A DNA stretch of 64,000 nt, taken from Acanthacorydalis orientalis (lineage: Eukaryota > Arthropoda > Insecta > Megaloptera > Corydalidae). Shown here piece after piece: positions 63,292-64,000 of the stretch (position 1 is the first letter of the stretch; the number at the start of each line of letters is the position of its first letter). The DNA is taken from assembly GCA_034766995.1 (NCBI GenBank), contig CM068314.1:16347701-16411700 (forward strand). The letters run 5' to 3'. The notes under the pieces are model-generated. The model saw only the letters and a list, made by a program, of their open reading frames with translations. It made no database searches and was not told the DNA's origin. The translations under genes were made by a program, and so were the position numbers.

Positions 63292-63816
63292 TTACGTTGG
63301 TAAGAAAATAATTACGTTTTATGACTTTCAAATTCATACACGTTTTTCTCTTTTTTGATTTTCCTAGCGGTTTTAAGTGGTCCAGAGCTGTTGGATGAAT
63401 AATGCCTATCTTTTGTGTAAGTGAGTGTTATGAACTGAAGAAGAACATCCGTGACCTTCTTCATTTTCAATACTCTCGTGCCTAGCACGAAATTTTTGGA
63501 ACCACCATAGCACCATACATTCCTTAACAGCACCAATACCAAAAGTATCGTTTAGTTTACGAATAGTTTCTTGTTCTTTGCCATCCGATTTGAATTTATA
63601 TAAAAATGCTCTTATTTGCTTCTTTTCCGTGTTTAATGAAATAACTCAATTTGAAGCAAAATTAATAATAAAACCAGTCAATTTTAATAAAATACAGATC
63701 GAGAAATGCGGTCTAAAATGATATTAAAATGAACACGATGAAATAATAATTTAATTGAAAAAAATAAGGTTAGAATTCAGAAGACAAAAACGACAATTAT
63801 ATTCCTACCAACCTAA
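63292..63816 (-). mobile_element. Mariner deletion derivative, copy C
   Basis: A 525-bp copy on the minus strand with both ends preserved: TTACGTTGGTAAGAAAATAA at the left and CTACCAACCTAA at the right, with TA on both sides (63290-63291 and 63817-63818). The internal deletion junction is the same as in copies A and B. It is the best preserved of the set apart from small changes in the coding remnant. Confidence 0.9.
63406..63630 (-). pseudogene. Mariner transposase N-terminal remnant in copy C
   Basis: Read from the position of the family start codon (now ACG, complement of 63628-63630), the frame stays open for 74 codons to TAG (complement of 63406-63408). It contains KKQIRAFLYKF, RKLNDTFG and WWFQKFRARHESIENEEGHG, the first DNA-binding segment of a mariner transposase. 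A deletion then removes part of the second helix-turn-helix. Loss of the ATG makes translation unlikely. Confidence 0.8.
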
Positions 63817-64000
63817 TAGAACAATTATTCAAACATTTGCTTTTAACCTCATCTTATTGATTAATTTTTAATGAAAGTAAAAATATTAAACATTGATTCT
63901 TTGGTACAACAATAAGTAATTTGTTATAAAATTAAAATTTATTTTATTTTTTGCAGTGTAGTATAACGAATTTTAATATTTCCAGATGGAAGTTGTTTGA

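Overview
This window looks like AT-rich nuclear DNA from an arthropod, most likely an insect, with no recognisable intact protein-coding gene. The evidence is a low-GC background, dozens of (TA)n microsatellites, decayed transposons of the IS630-Tc1-mariner superfamily (mariner, rosa-like DD41D, Tc1-like, pogo/Tigger-like), and short GC-richer patches in which CpG is common. The exact taxon cannot be read from the sequence. I found no rRNA, tRNA, CRISPR array or bacterial-style operon. Almost all long open frames are (TA)n translations (Tyr-Ile repeats) or frames that happen to stay open in GC-richer patches, and several of those begin at TTG or GTG rather than ATG.

Three layers are superimposed. 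(1) A neutral-looking AT-rich background is studded with about 60 TA-type microsatellites, roughly one per kilobase, some longer than 100 bp. (2) About 34 GC-richer, low-repeat islands of 0.1-0.7 kb recur every 1-2 kb along the whole window. They lack convincing open frames but carry homeodomain-type, TAATCC-type and other factor-like motifs and a few short hairpins. They are the best candidates for conserved regulatory DNA, as expected in a gene desert or a very large intron of a regulated gene. (3) A graveyard of small transposons.

The transposon layer is the most informative. Three internally deleted mariner copies (11610-12181, 30318-30836, 63292-63816) and a solo end (24398-24498) share one deletion junction. 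Each keeps both ends and the helix-turn-helix part of the transposase but has lost the catalytic domain, so this is a non-autonomous family. A nearly full-length but inactivated DD41D transposase gene lies at 26522-27479 (minus). A 786-bp Tigger-like deletion derivative with 25-bp inverted ends lies at 13406-14191. Smaller remnants are a Tc1-like transposase (41120-41435), a DDEKYF-type transposase (57691-57777) and a possible gag zinc knuckle (31296-31397). Two apparently unnamed non-coding element types are also visible: a 199-bp near-palindrome (28809-29007) and a diverged MITE-like family whose ends begin TTTTTGG (at least five copies).

No genes here work together in a pathway. The reading is of a regulatory or intergenic region shaped by microsatellite growth and by cut-and-paste elements whose TA target sites and ends often lie against TA microsatellites.
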